Source of the DNA: Butyrivibrio sp. AE3009
GTDB taxonomy: Bacteria; Bacillota; Clostridia; Lachnospirales; Lachnospiraceae
Length of the DNA: 64,000 bases
Assembly (NCBI RefSeq): GCF_000420845.1
Contig: NZ_ATVS01000009.1
Span: 62,001 to 126,000, forward strand
Direction: 5' to 3'
In this document: in pieces, positions 1 through 8,147 of the stretch
Layout of the letters: each line of letters starts with the position of its first letter
Position numbering within the stretch: position 1 is the stretch's first letter
The notes under the pieces: model-generated
What the model was told of the DNA's origin: nothing
The model's database searches: none
Seen by the model: the letters and a program-made list of their open reading frames with translations, nothing else
Program-made: the position numbers and the translations under genes

Positions 1-179
1 AATCCAAACCTTTTAAGCACCGCGAACATATACTTCGCATTCAGCACCATTCCATAAAAACAAGATTTGTCATACTCCAACGCCTGAATAAAGGGCCTGC
101 TAAGTTCCATGCACCTCTGATGGTCCCGAACCATTGCGTCCCCTTCTTTCAGTGTCTGACTAATATGATAAACTATCAT
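1..179 (-). CDS. hypothetical protein, N-terminal part only
   Basis: The reading frame opens at an ATG at 179 and runs off the left edge, giving 59 residues that begin MIVYHISQTL. A purine-rich ribosome binding site (AAGGAAAAGAG) sits just upstream on the minus strand. I do not recognise the family; the start resembles small DUF2441-like proteins but too little is visible to claim this. It is separated from the DUF1622 gene by a terminator, so it is probably its own transcription unit. Confidence 0.55.
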   Translation of the reverse strand, partial: MIVYHISQTLKEGDAMVRDHQRCMELSRPFIQALEYDKSCFYGMVLNAKYMFAVLKRFG

Positions 180-238
180 CTCTTTTCCTTCTTTCCTAAT
201 ATTCTATGCTATTCTATCACAGTCCCCGCCATAATCGC

Positions 239-272
239 ATAAAAAAGGCTGCTACAGCATCGTAACAGCCTC
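239..272 (-). terminator. rho-independent terminator after the DUF1622 gene
   Basis: On the minus strand the arm AGGCTGTTAC pairs with GTAGCAGCCT and is followed by TTTTTT. It starts a few bases past the stop codon at 277 of the DUF1622 gene. Confidence 0.8.
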
Positions 273-276
273 AACT

Positions 277-624
277 TCATTCTTTGATATCGGGTTCCAG
301 TGCTTTCTTCTCATTCTTGATTTCCCAATGAATCAGGAAGGTAAGAACAGCCCGGAGAGTTATGATGGCTCCGAGGATTCCCAGTTCTGCCCAGTCACGG
401 ACAACTACGGTTCTAAGGACCTCTCCTCCAAGTTTGAATTCCAGAGCAAGTGCTATGCCCTGAGCAAGCTCCAGGCGAATGGCATCATTTTTCTTGATCC
501 ACAGGATAAAACTTTTTACACCGGTGTGAACAAGAATACATATTCCGGCAAACTCCAGAAGCAGCGTCGAAAACTCAACTATATATCTCAGTATGCTCTC
601 CGCAGTCTGATATACTTCTTCCAT
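277..624 (-). CDS. DUF1622 family small membrane protein
   Basis: A 115-residue protein with two predicted membrane helices, near residues 17-40 and 80-100, and a charged loop between them (RLELAQGIALALEFKLGGE). This layout and the Arg/Leu/Glu-rich loop match DUF1622, a widespread family of unknown function. The ATG at 624 follows GGGAGGG at good spacing, and a terminator closes the gene, so it appears to be transcribed alone. No catalytic motif is visible. Confidence 0.8.
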   Translation of the reverse strand: MEEVYQTAESILRYIVEFSTLLLEFAGICILVHTGVKSFILWIKKNDAIRLELAQGIALALEFKLGGEVLRTVVVRDWAELGILGAIITLRAVLTFLIHWEIKNEKKALEPDIKE

Positions 625-672
625 AGCACCCTCCCTCTATACAAATTTCTCATATCAAACCAACAGGTACAA

Positions 673-1329
673 TTATCGAACAAGCAATTCTTCTATGGTT
701 TTATCATCAAAATCATATTTTTCAACAATTCGTTTCCGAATGTTTTCCTCGGAGTCCCCTAGTAAACGTCCATAGTCAATGAGCTCTTTGGCACTCTTTT
801 TATAAGCTTTCGCAGTCACTTCCTCCGTTACTTCCTGCCTTACTTCCTCAATAACCTCCCGCCTGACATCATCCGCCATCGCACTCCGAAGATCCCTCTT
901 TATGTGCTCAAGTTCATCCCACTTCTGCATATATCTCTCTGTAACCTCCGCTCTTTCCTTAGTTTCGGTAACAATATCATTCATCTGTGTCACAATACGG
1001 CTTGGATTCTCTCGCACAGCCCCATCTACTATATATTCTAGCACCTCCTGTAGTCTTTCTCCATATTCTTTTCTTTCTGACAGATTATTCTTACCTTTAC
1101 AGTAGAGAAAAATGCGCATTATTCCGTCCATATACTCTATCTTCGGGTGAGTCGTTATAACCGAGCGTACTTCATAATACATATCACCTGCGCCAAAGGG
1201 ATCATAAGACAGAATAGTTACCGAAAAATAGTCCGGTAGTTCGTTGTAGCTGGTGTTGGTTGGCAGTTTCTTGGAATCAAAGGTAATAGGGGTATTCGAC
1301 GACAATATCATATTAATTTCCGTACTCAT
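673..1329 (-). pseudogene. Rpn-family (PD-(D/E)XK) nuclease/transposase-like protein, N-terminally truncated
   Basis: The 218 residues match the C-terminal half of Rpn-family recombination-promoting nucleases. They show the LPDYFSVTILSYDPFGAG strand, a GIMRIFLYCKGKN segment, and then a charged coiled tail with repeated E-V-R-Q-E-V-T-E-E-V units near residues 155-172. The N-terminal half that carries the PD-(D/E)XK residues in this family is absent, and none is found in other frames just upstream. The protein starts at residue one almost directly in the second half of the fold. An ATG with a weak AAAGGAAAT site is present, so it may be expressed. I read it as a truncated remnant, but a diverged short family member is possible. 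Confidence 0.6.
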
Positions 1330-1589
1330 TTCAGATTTATTTCCTTTCTAATTATGAAGACAATCCACTGAACATGCAGAGAGAATAGACTCATAGACAG
1401 AATGTCTACAAAAAGAACATGCAAGACGGGTGTAGGTGATAGGTAAGCAAGGATCTGCCCTGCACATTCAGTGGTTGAATGAAAGATATCCCGAATGCAA
1501 GATTGTATAACGATGAATTAGACACATCGTCCGCACTCGTGGATCACTCCCGGTTGGGAGTAGAACTATACGTTGCTTTCAATGAGGAA

Positions 1590-1676
1590 AGATTAGCACC
1601 AATATAGTATGTTGTAAATAGTTTTGGCCAAATCTTAAGAAAGTCTTAAACAAATCTTAAGAAAGTCATAAGAATT
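1590..1676 (-). promoter_or_regulatory. four 11-bp direct repeats (Pho-box-like) upstream of a minus-strand promoter
   Basis: Four abutting 11-mers occupy 1633-1676: TCTTAAGAAAG, TCTTAAACAAA, TCTTAAGAAAG, TCATAAGAATT. The hexamers TTAAGA/TTAAAC recur every 11 bp, the geometry bound by OmpR/PhoB/PhoP-type regulators. Fourteen bases away on the minus strand is a promoter-like pair, TTTACA (1613-1618) and TAATCT (1590-1595), spaced 17 bp. The rest of the 430-bp gap 1330-1760 holds no convincing gene: a leader of about 250 nt towards the Rpn remnant with a small hairpin (ACTCCC-AACC-GGGAGT) and one doubtful 42-codon plus-strand frame. The regulator identity is inference. Confidence 0.45.
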
Positions 1677-1715
1677 TGATGTTTTATCATTATTTGGCAT
1701 TCGTATGGCCGTTTA

Positions 1716-1752
1716 ATAATAACAACAAGGGCCAGGTATTAAAACCTGACCC
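1716..1752 (-). terminator. terminator of glgP
   Basis: The minus-strand arms GGGTCAGGT and ACCTGGCCC flank a short loop just after the glgP stop codon and are followed by the T-rich TTGTTGTTATTATT. The pairing includes one G-T type mismatch. Confidence 0.65.
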
Positions 1753-1760
1753 AATAGTTT

Positions 1761-4241
1761 TTATTTAACTTCAATCTGCAATTTATCCAGATGCCAAACC
1801 TCATCAACATATTCCTGAATGGTTCTGTCGGATGAGAACTTGCCACAGCTTGCTGTGTTGAGAAATGCCATCTTAGCCCAGCGCTTCTTGTCTGCATAAG
1901 CATCGGAAATGCGGTTCTGAGCCTCAAGATAAGACTCGAAATCCTTCAGAATAAAGTACTGATCCGCTTTGTTTCCGCCAATGCCTGTAAGAAGGCTGTT
2001 GTACAGAGGTCTGAACAGCTCTCTGTCCTTGGAGAAGGTGCCATCTACAAGCATATCCAGAGCAACCTTGACGTTTGGATCAGAGTGATAAATATCCTGA
2101 GGGTTGTAGCCGCCGTTCTTCTCATAATCCATAACTTCCTGTGAAGTCAGACCGAAGATAAAGGCGTTCTCCTCTCCAACCTCATTAACAATCTCAACAT
2201 TAGCTCCGTCAAGAGTCCCCAAGGTAACTGCGCCGTTAAGCATCATCTTCATGTTACCTGTTCCGGAAGCTTCCTTACTTGCAGTGGATATCTGTTCGGA
2301 GACATCTGCTGCAGCGAAGATAAGCTCTGCGTTGGATACTCTGTAATCCTCGATGAATACTACCTTGATCTTGCCCTTGATATCCTTATCGTTATTGATA
2401 ACATCCGCAACCGAGTTGATAAGCTTGATGGTAAGCTTGGCTGTAAGATATCCCGCAGCCGCCTTGGCACCGAAGATATAGGTCTTCGGATAAAAATCTT
2501 TGCTGGGATGAGTCTTAATGTCATGATACTTGTACATAACTGTCAGGATATTCAGGAGCTGTCTCTTATACTCATGAAGTCTCTTAACCTGTACATCAAA
2601 AATTGACTTAGGATCAACCTTAACTCCGTTATGCTCAAGGATATATGCCGCAAGACGTTCCTTGTTTTTGAGCTTGATATCCATAAACTGCGCAAGAGCC
2701 TTTTTGTCGGTTGCATAGGCTTTGAGCTTGTCCATCTGAGACAGGTCAGTGATCCAGTCATCTCCGATCTTGTCCGTTACCCAATCAGCCAGAAGCGGGT
2801 TGGCGTGCATAAGGAATCTTCTCTGGGTGATTCCGTTGGTCTTATTGTTGAACTTCTCCGGCATCATCTCGTAGAAATCCTTAAGCTCTCTCTTTTTAAG
2901 GATCTCGGTATGGAGCCTTGCTACACCGTTAACGGAATGTCCGCCTACTATGGCAAGGTGAGCCATCTTAACCTGATTGTCGTAAAGTATAGCCATGCTG
3001 CGGATCTTGGCCTGAACATCGATTCCTGCGCTGCCTGAATACTGGCGCATGATCTGATCCACGAATCTTCTGTTGATCTCATCCACAATCTGGAAAATTC
3101 TCGGAAGAAGTCTCTGGAACAGATCCATAGGCCATTTCTCAAGAGCCTCCGACATAATTGTATGGTTGGTGTAGCAGCAGGTATTCACAGTGACATTCCA
3201 CGCATCATCCCATGAAAGATAATACTCATCCATGAGAACTCGCATCAGCTCTGCAACTGCCACAGTAGGGTGCGTATCGTTGAGCTGGAATACAGCCTTT
3301 TCGTAAAATCTTCTGATATCCTCGTGGTTCTTAAGATATCTCTTAACCGCAGTCTGAACTGAAGCTGAGATAAAGAAGTACTGCTGTTTAAGTCTCAGCT
3401 CTTTTCCTGCAATATGGTTGTCATTGGGGTACAGAACCTCACACAGCTGGCTGGCAAGATTCTCCTGCTCAACAGCCTTCTGATAATCACCCTTGTCAAA
3501 AGAGTCAAGCTGGAAGCACTGTACAGGCTCGGCGTCCCAGATTCTAAGGGTATTAACAACGCCGTTTCCATATCCGATAACCGGCAGATCGTAGGGAACT
3601 GCTCTTACAACCTGATATCCCTCCTGCTTGAATATTGTTCTGCCGTAATCATCTGTATAAACATTTACGTAGCCGCCGAATTTAACCTCTTTGGCGTACT
3701 CATTTCTTCTAAGTTCAAAAGGATTGCCGTTCTCAAGCCAGGTATCCGGTGCCTCAACCTGATAACCATCCTGAATAACCTGACGGAACATACCGTATTT
3801 ATAGCGGATACCGCAGCCATAGGCCAGGTATCCCAGGGTAGAAAGAGAATCCAGGAAACAAGCGGCAAGTCTTCCGAGACCACCGTTTCCAAGGGCCGGA
3901 TCCGGCTCCTGATCCTCTATGAGGTTAACATCGATTCCCAGCTCATCAAGAGCCTCTTTTACCGGCTTGTAAGCCTGAAGATTGATGAGGTTGTTACCAA
4001 ATGCCCTTCCCATAAGGAATTCCATTGACATGTAGTACACAATCTTGGGATCCTGCTCTGCCGCTGCCTTCTGGGTTGTCATCCAGTGGTCGACAATGGC
4101 GTCCTTGATGGCGTAGGCTGCTGCCTGATAGAGCTGCTGGGGCGTTGCCTCTTCCATGGTCTTACGGTACAGAGTCTTTACATTGTACTGCACACTTCGT
4201 TTGAATAGGTCTTTGTCAAAAGATAGCTGTTTTTTCTTCAT
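1761..4241 (-). CDS. glgP: glycogen/maltodextrin phosphorylase
   Basis: An 826-residue protein of the usual length for GT35 glycogen phosphorylases, which release glucose-1-phosphate from alpha-1,4-glucans with a PLP cofactor. The N-terminal motif YYMSMEFLMGR is at 69-79, the glycine loop ALGNGGLGRLAAC at 116-128, and the PLP site EASGTGNMK at 657-665, so K665 should be the PLP lysine. The ATG at 4241 is preceded by GAGGAGG at ideal spacing. The gene stands alone between two terminators. No other glycogen gene is in the window, so it probably serves general glycogen or maltodextrin turnover. Confidence 0.96.
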   Translation of the reverse strand: MKKKQLSFDKDLFKRSVQYNVKTLYRKTMEEATPQQLYQAAAYAIKDAIVDHWMTTQKAAAEQDPKIVYYMSMEFLMGRAFGNNLINLQAYKPVKEALDELGIDVNLIEDQEPDPALGNGGLGRLAACFLDSLSTLGYLAYGCGIRYKYGMFRQVIQDGYQVEAPDTWLENGNPFELRRNEYAKEVKFGGYVNVYTDDYGRTIFKQEGYQVVRAVPYDLPVIGYGNGVVNTLRIWDAEPVQCFQLDSFDKGDYQKAVEQENLASQLCEVLYPNDNHIAGKELRLKQQYFFISASVQTAVKRYLKNHEDIRRFYEKAVFQLNDTHPTVAVAELMRVLMDEYYLSWDDAWNVTVNTCCYTNHTIMSEALEKWPMDLFQRLLPRIFQIVDEINRRFVDQIMRQYSGSAGIDVQAKIRSMAILYDNQVKMAHLAIVGGHSVNGVARLHTEILKKRELKDFYEMMPEKFNNKTNGITQRRFLMHANPLLADWVTDKIGDDWITDLSQMDKLKAYATDKKALAQFMDIKLKNKERLAAYILEHNGVKVDPKSIFDVQVKRLHEYKRQLLNILTVMYKYHDIKTHPSKDFYPKTYIFGAKAAAGYLTAKLTIKLINSVADVINNDKDIKGKIKVVFIEDYRVSNAELIFAAADVSEQISTASKEASGTGNMKMMLNGAVTLGTLDGANVEIVNEVGEENAFIFGLTSQEVMDYEKNGGYNPQDIYHSDPNVKVALDMLVDGTFSKDRELFRPLYNSLLTGIGGNKADQYFILKDFESYLEAQNRISDAYADKKRWAKMAFLNTASCGKFSSDRTIQEYVDEVWHLDKLQIEVK

Positions 4242-4435
4242 GTTGCCTCCTCACTTATGCCATAAACCCGCGTATTATCTGAAATAATATTGACCGGTTC
4301 TGGTTAATACTATGATATACGCACTTTTCGCACAAAAATCAAGTCCTTTTATGGCTCAGTATAATATGTATGTAACTATTTTACCGCAAAACCGTACACC
4401 AATTTATAAAATTAGCGTAAACTCTAAACACCGGT

Positions 4436-4480
4436 AAAAAAGCTGCAGAATCAGAGGTAACAGGTTCTGATTCTGCAGCT
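4436..4480 (-). terminator. strong terminator after lipoprotein gene 4483-5163
   Basis: A perfect 15-bp stem (AGCTGCAGAATCAGA, 4441-4455, with its complement at 4466-4480) closes a 10-nt loop and is followed by TTTTTT on the minus strand. It isolates this gene from glgP. Confidence 0.9.
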
Positions 4481-4482
4481 TA

Positions 4483-5163
4483 TTAGTATGCTATCCACTC
4501 AGCCGGATCTGAGTAATTTTGATCAAGCCACCCCTGAAGATCATCAACAGGTTCTCCGTTAACAACCAGATTGTCGATATGTTCACCTTCCTCAGGCCAC
4601 TCTGTATGCTGCTCAGCAAACATGTTTTCAGTAACGCCATCTTTACCAATCTTCATGGTGTAATAGTAGTTGTCTCCAATACCGCCATTTCCCAGGTATT
4701 TGCCGTCCTTCTGAAGTTCCTCGAAGCATCGGTAGCCCCTGCTTGTACCATAGAACTTACCGTCTACTTCCGTAAGTATGAGGAAGTTGCTACCTCCCTG
4801 AGGACAATAGAGAATCAGCTCCTCTCCGTTCTCACCGTCAAGATCAACAAAGGTATATTCCTTGATCTCAGGGATTCCTTCCGCCATAATGCTTATCCCG
4901 TACTCCTCAAGGGTCATCTCCTCATCTGCCCACCCGAAACAAAAGAAGGGCTCTTCATTATCCATCACCTTGGAAAAACGTCCGAAGCGGTCTGGCCCTA
5001 CATTGCTATTTGCCTCAGCACTTCTATCTACCTCTACCTGGCTATTTAACTCTGCTGCGGTGCTTTCCTGTACGCTCTGCTGATTATCTGCGACAGTCTC
5101 ACTTTGACCGCAACCGGTCAAAATAGCACCAACCATCATAAGTGCAATAAACTTCTTTTTCAT
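4483..5163 (-). CDS. secreted lipoprotein of unknown function
   Basis: A 226-residue protein with a type II signal peptide: MKKK, a hydrophobic stretch, then the lipobox LTGC with Cys18 as the predicted lipidated residue. A Ser/Gln/Glu-rich linker follows to about residue 55. The mature part contains YTFVDLDGENGEELIL, an acidic D-x-D-G-x-x-G-E-E-L pattern resembling FG-GAP/VCBS calcium loops. No enzyme motif is seen. It is followed downstream by a strong terminator and preceded by a second lipoprotein gene only 49 bp away, so the two may share a transcript. It resembles the lipoproteins at 5213, 6767 and 12519 in design rather than in close sequence. Confidence 0.75.
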   Translation of the reverse strand: MKKKFIALMMVGAILTGCGQSETVADNQQSVQESTAAELNSQVEVDRSAEANSNVGPDRFGRFSKVMDNEEPFFCFGWADEEMTLEEYGISIMAEGIPEIKEYTFVDLDGENGEELILYCPQGGSNFLILTEVDGKFYGTSRGYRCFEELQKDGKYLGNGGIGDNYYYTMKIGKDGVTENMFAEQHTEWPEEGEHIDNLVVNGEPVDDLQGWLDQNYSDPAEWIAY

Positions 5164-5212
5164 ACATACTTCTCCACATTTTCTTCAATATCAGATTACA
5201 GATTCGTCAGAT

Positions 5213-6337
5213 TTACGTCTCGATTAAGGCCTTTACGGAATCCATATCAATTGAAGTGCCCAGCTTGCCATCTATCTCAAGATCACATTCCTCATCAGGG
5301 AATAAGCCGACTCTTTTTTCATCATACTTAAATATATTTACATGATCACAGTTATCTGCACTTCCGATAAGTACCAGATCTTCATATCCATCGCCGTTTA
5401 CATCAAAGCTTGCCACATCTTTAACTTCCATGCGCTTAGAATCATATTCTGCAAAGACGTGATCCTTGGAATTACCATCAACTACAAGGAGCACATATCC
5501 GTTCTCATAGCAATATATCTCGCATTTGCTATCGACATACTGTGTAAAAGCCACATCGAACCGGCTCTTTGCCTGCTCTTCCCACAGGATTCTGTTGGAT
5601 CTTACTACAAGAGTATCTCCTTCTTTCTCAAAGCAAAACTCAGATCTCTTGTCATAGCTTCCATATTCGGTGTTCTCAACAATTACCGTATACACCGGGC
5701 CGTCTTTTGCTCCCTCCAGGCATTTGTAGTTATAGAGATAACCTTCTGAGCGCTGAACATAATAGGTATCGTAGGCCTCAACATAGGTCCCTTTATAAGG
5801 ATTTTTTGCAGACTTATAATCTGTCTTCGTATGCTTTTGAACATATGCCTCCAGATCCGCTCTCTTGATGGAAAGGATATCACCGTACTCCTCAGTACCT
5901 GCTGTTTCCAGATAAGCAGCAACTTCCTCATCGCTTGCCTCATTAATCGCTCCGATATCGGCTCCGCAGTACAAAACCCTAGTCCAATCTATATCTTCAG
6001 CCGTCTCATAGGCAGTTGTTAAAAAACCATTGTACTCTGCAGATGAAATCTTCTCAGAGATTTCTGTCAACTCCTCCTCGGAAAGTGCCTCTCCCACAAG
6101 CTCATACCCGGATGGAGTCTGCTCAGCTTTCAAACTATCTGTATCATTATCTCCTTCGCTGCTCTCAGCCTTAGCTGCCTCATCCGACGTTTCCTGAGGT
6201 AACTCCGCAATAATCTGTTCTGCGCTTACCTGTTCCTCGTTATCAACCGGCACACTGCCAGCTGTGTTTGTCTCCGCACAAGCGGTGCAAGCAAGAACCA
6301 GCGCCATGCTCATTACTGCCATTAACTTTTTTTTCAT
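5213..6337 (-). CDS. secreted lipoprotein with FG-GAP-like motif
   Basis: A 374-residue predicted lipoprotein. The signal peptide ends at VLAC or CTAC; the first fits the lipobox better. A long Glu/Ser/Asp-rich linker runs to about residue 80. Near the C-terminus ASFDVNGDGYEDLVLIG is a classic D-x-N-G-D-G-x-x-D-L calcium-binding loop of FG-GAP/VCBS repeats, followed by a strand with aromatic residues. I chose the ATG at 6337 because GAGGA lies 7 nt upstream; the in-frame TTG at 6343 is too close to it. Function is unknown; family members are surface-exposed and often binding proteins. Confidence 0.75.
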   Translation of the reverse strand: MKKKLMAVMSMALVLACTACAETNTAGSVPVDNEEQVSAEQIIAELPQETSDEAAKAESSEGDNDTDSLKAEQTPSGYELVGEALSEEELTEISEKISSAEYNGFLTTAYETAEDIDWTRVLYCGADIGAINEASDEEVAAYLETAGTEEYGDILSIKRADLEAYVQKHTKTDYKSAKNPYKGTYVEAYDTYYVQRSEGYLYNYKCLEGAKDGPVYTVIVENTEYGSYDKRSEFCFEKEGDTLVVRSNRILWEEQAKSRFDVAFTQYVDSKCEIYCYENGYVLLVVDGNSKDHVFAEYDSKRMEVKDVASFDVNGDGYEDLVLIGSADNCDHVNIFKYDEKRVGLFPDEECDLEIDGKLGTSIDMDSVKALIET

Positions 6338-6364
6338 AATCAAATCCTCATTTATCCCAAATTA

Positions 6365-6511
6365 TTAGTTCTTAACCACCTTGGCAAAAAGAAGCTCCTC
6401 ACCTCTCCACTCATCCAAAGAACGGTATTTCATTCCTTTCTTGGAATTGGCAGCTTCAACTACCATGACGCCACCGCCGTCAGAGCAGGAGCCACCTCCA
6501 TTAAACTTGGA
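6365..6511 (-). pseudogene. C-terminal fragment of an unidentified Gly-rich protein
   Basis: A 48-residue open frame without a start codon, read in a different frame from the overlapping WXG100-like fragment. It runs from a stop at 6512-6514 through FNGGGSCSDGGG to the end, RSLDEWRGEELLFAKVVKN. The well-formed C-terminus after a Gly/Ser linker looks like the true tail of a larger protein whose middle was lost. I do not recognise the family. Confidence 0.45.
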
Positions 6512-6630
6512 TCAAGATTTTCCTTGATTTCTTCTAACTCCGTTGAGCATTTTCTGATTGTTTCTGCTGCTGACCTGAAAGTCTGCACATTGTTTCCTAC
6601 GCTTTCAGGCTTAATACTAAACTGCGACAT
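6460..6630 (-). pseudogene. WXG100/LXG-like N-terminal fragment (type VII secretion substrate remnant)
   Basis: A 56-residue frame starting MSQFSIKPESVGNNVQTFRS and continuing as an amphipathic helix (AAETIRKCSTELEEIKENL). This pattern of a short strand, 'P-x-x-V', and a long helix is typical of the first half of WXG100-type proteins exported by the type VII (Esx/Yuk) pathway. The frame then stops (ASW, stop) where the C-terminal fragment above begins in another frame, so the gene seems to have lost its centre. A purine-rich AGAGAGAAAAAAGA precedes the ATG. An operator-like element lies 90 bp upstream. Family assignment is by pattern only. Confidence 0.45.
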
Positions 6631-6719
6631 TCTTTTTTCTCTCTTTCAGCTGTGATAATTAATCTATACTCTGATCACAGCCAGATAATTTTATCACTTT
6701 TATTTCTTCTACCGACTAT

Positions 6720-6757
6720 TTTCTGACGAAACGACTTCGAAATGGGACGAATGACAT
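6720..6757 (-). promoter_or_regulatory. bipartite operator-like element, copy 1
   Basis: The 38 bp aligns without gaps to 31981-32018. The outer halves are nearly identical (TTTCTGACGAA and GAAAT-N-GGACGAAT-N-ACAT) while the central 9 bp differ. On the minus strand the direct repeats TTCGTC lie 21 bp apart, two helical turns. A possible -10 (TAAAAT) lies about 30 bp downstream towards the WXG100-like fragment. Spacing like this is used by LytTR-type regulators; that link is inference. Confidence 0.5.
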
Positions 6758-6766
6758 TACCCTTGA

Positions 6767-7975
6767 TCATTTTACAGCTGAGTATATAAGCTCTGCTTCA
6801 TCAAAAGAGTTCTTACTGAAGTATACATTTATGCCTTCATCTGTCTTCTCAAATATGTAATAGGAAAAAATGGCTGTATCATCGGCATATACCATCTCAG
6901 GATACTCAACATATGCCTTGTTTCCCTTTATCTCTTTGCAGTTGGAGTCATTGGCCTCAAAACGGTAATTCCAATCATCTCCTCCGATATAATCGCTGAA
7001 TTCTATGAAGGAGTAATCGCCCTCTTCGATGACCAGGATGCCATCTGATCCGTCAAGAGTACATCCCTCATAGGAATAAGTTCCCATGCATTCGGCAAAA
7101 AATGTCCTGGGAGTCATGGCACTCTCACTCTCGGGAGCATCACTCTCACCTTCCTGACGCTCTGTGATCATAAGCTCATATTCCTCACCATAAAACACAG
7201 CATCTATCTTGGTTCCTTTGTCAGTGATAACTCTCAGGCCATCCTCCATCAGTTCCACATCGTCAATGCGGGCATCCTGGTATTCTGATCGTCCCTCCAG
7301 AAGGGTTTCAATATTTCCCTGCCCGTCGCAGCTGTTTCCGGCAAAAAGATCCCAGGTCTCTCCTGATTTCTTATAAACATAAAACTGTCCAACTGCCATT
7401 ATTGCTGTAGTGGGTATATAGTCAGCCACCAGTATTTCCTCTGTTCCATCACGGTCCATATCAGCCACCTGAAAATAGTGATAAGAATAGATGGAATTAT
7501 CAAATTCAGGAGTTGTGATGACAGTCTCGCCACTTTCCTGAATCTCATAGATGAACTTTTCATCCCCGGATTTTCTGCGATAGAGGGAAAGCTTACCGTT
7601 TAATGAGGATTCTGCATATCCATCCATGTACTTGGCAAAGTCTCCTTCGCCCTCTTCTCTTGCCATGGCATAGGCATTATCCGTTTTTTCTTCGGCAGTC
7701 CTTGTTCCTGTTTCCTCATAACCCTCAAAAGGTCTTGCTGTCTTCACCATAATGTCATAAGCGTATGACGTCTCTTCATTTCGAACCGGTGCTGTCAACT
7801 CTTCCTTCGAAGTAGTATCATCTGAAGAAGCCTTATCTGAAGTAGTCTCCTCCAAGAGCTCTCTAAGATCTGACTTCTCAGCTTCAGGCTCAGTTTCTGT
7901 CACCGGTACCGCCCCGCAACCGGCCAGCATAGATGCTGCCAAAACAGCTGTTAAAAAACTTATTCTCTTTTTCAT
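6767..7975 (-). CDS. secreted lipoprotein with acidic VCBS-like loop
   Basis: A 402-residue predicted lipoprotein. The start chosen is the ATG at 7975, giving MKKRISFLTAVLAAS and lipobox LAGC with Cys20; the longer frame to 8032 would bury the signal peptide and lacks a ribosome binding site. A Glu/Thr/Ser-rich linker extends to about residue 65. The segment QVADMDRDGTEEILVADYIP is an FG-GAP-like acidic loop. Other parts look like beta-rich domains with many aromatic residues. There is no catalytic signature. It follows ileS downstream on the same strand but is separated from it by a terminator. Confidence 0.75.
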   Translation of the reverse strand: MKKRISFLTAVLAASMLAGCGAVPVTETEPEAEKSDLRELLEETTSDKASSDDTTSKEELTAPVRNEETSYAYDIMVKTARPFEGYEETGTRTAEEKTDNAYAMAREEGEGDFAKYMDGYAESSLNGKLSLYRRKSGDEKFIYEIQESGETVITTPEFDNSIYSYHYFQVADMDRDGTEEILVADYIPTTAIMAVGQFYVYKKSGETWDLFAGNSCDGQGNIETLLEGRSEYQDARIDDVELMEDGLRVITDKGTKIDAVFYGEEYELMITERQEGESDAPESESAMTPRTFFAECMGTYSYEGCTLDGSDGILVIEEGDYSFIEFSDYIGGDDWNYRFEANDSNCKEIKGNKAYVEYPEMVYADDTAIFSYYIFEKTDEGINVYFSKNSFDEAELIYSAVK

Positions 7976-8085
7976 TACTTTTTTTACCCCGATAATTTTT
8001 TTATCAACTACTGCCAATTGTAATTGATGCATCCGAATAAATAAGCCTCGGAAACGGTCAGTTAAAACCTGTTAATTCACAAAAT

Positions 8086-8117
8086 AAAGAGAGCTGACTT
8101 TTTTGAAAAAGTCAGCC
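8086..8117 (-). terminator. terminator of ileS
   Basis: The minus-strand arms GCTGACTTTTT and AAAAAGTCAGC are followed by TCTCTTTATTTT, 30 bases after the ileS stop codon. Confidence 0.8.
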
Positions 8118-8147
8118 CCTAAATATTTATCTTATGTCTTCAGATAA

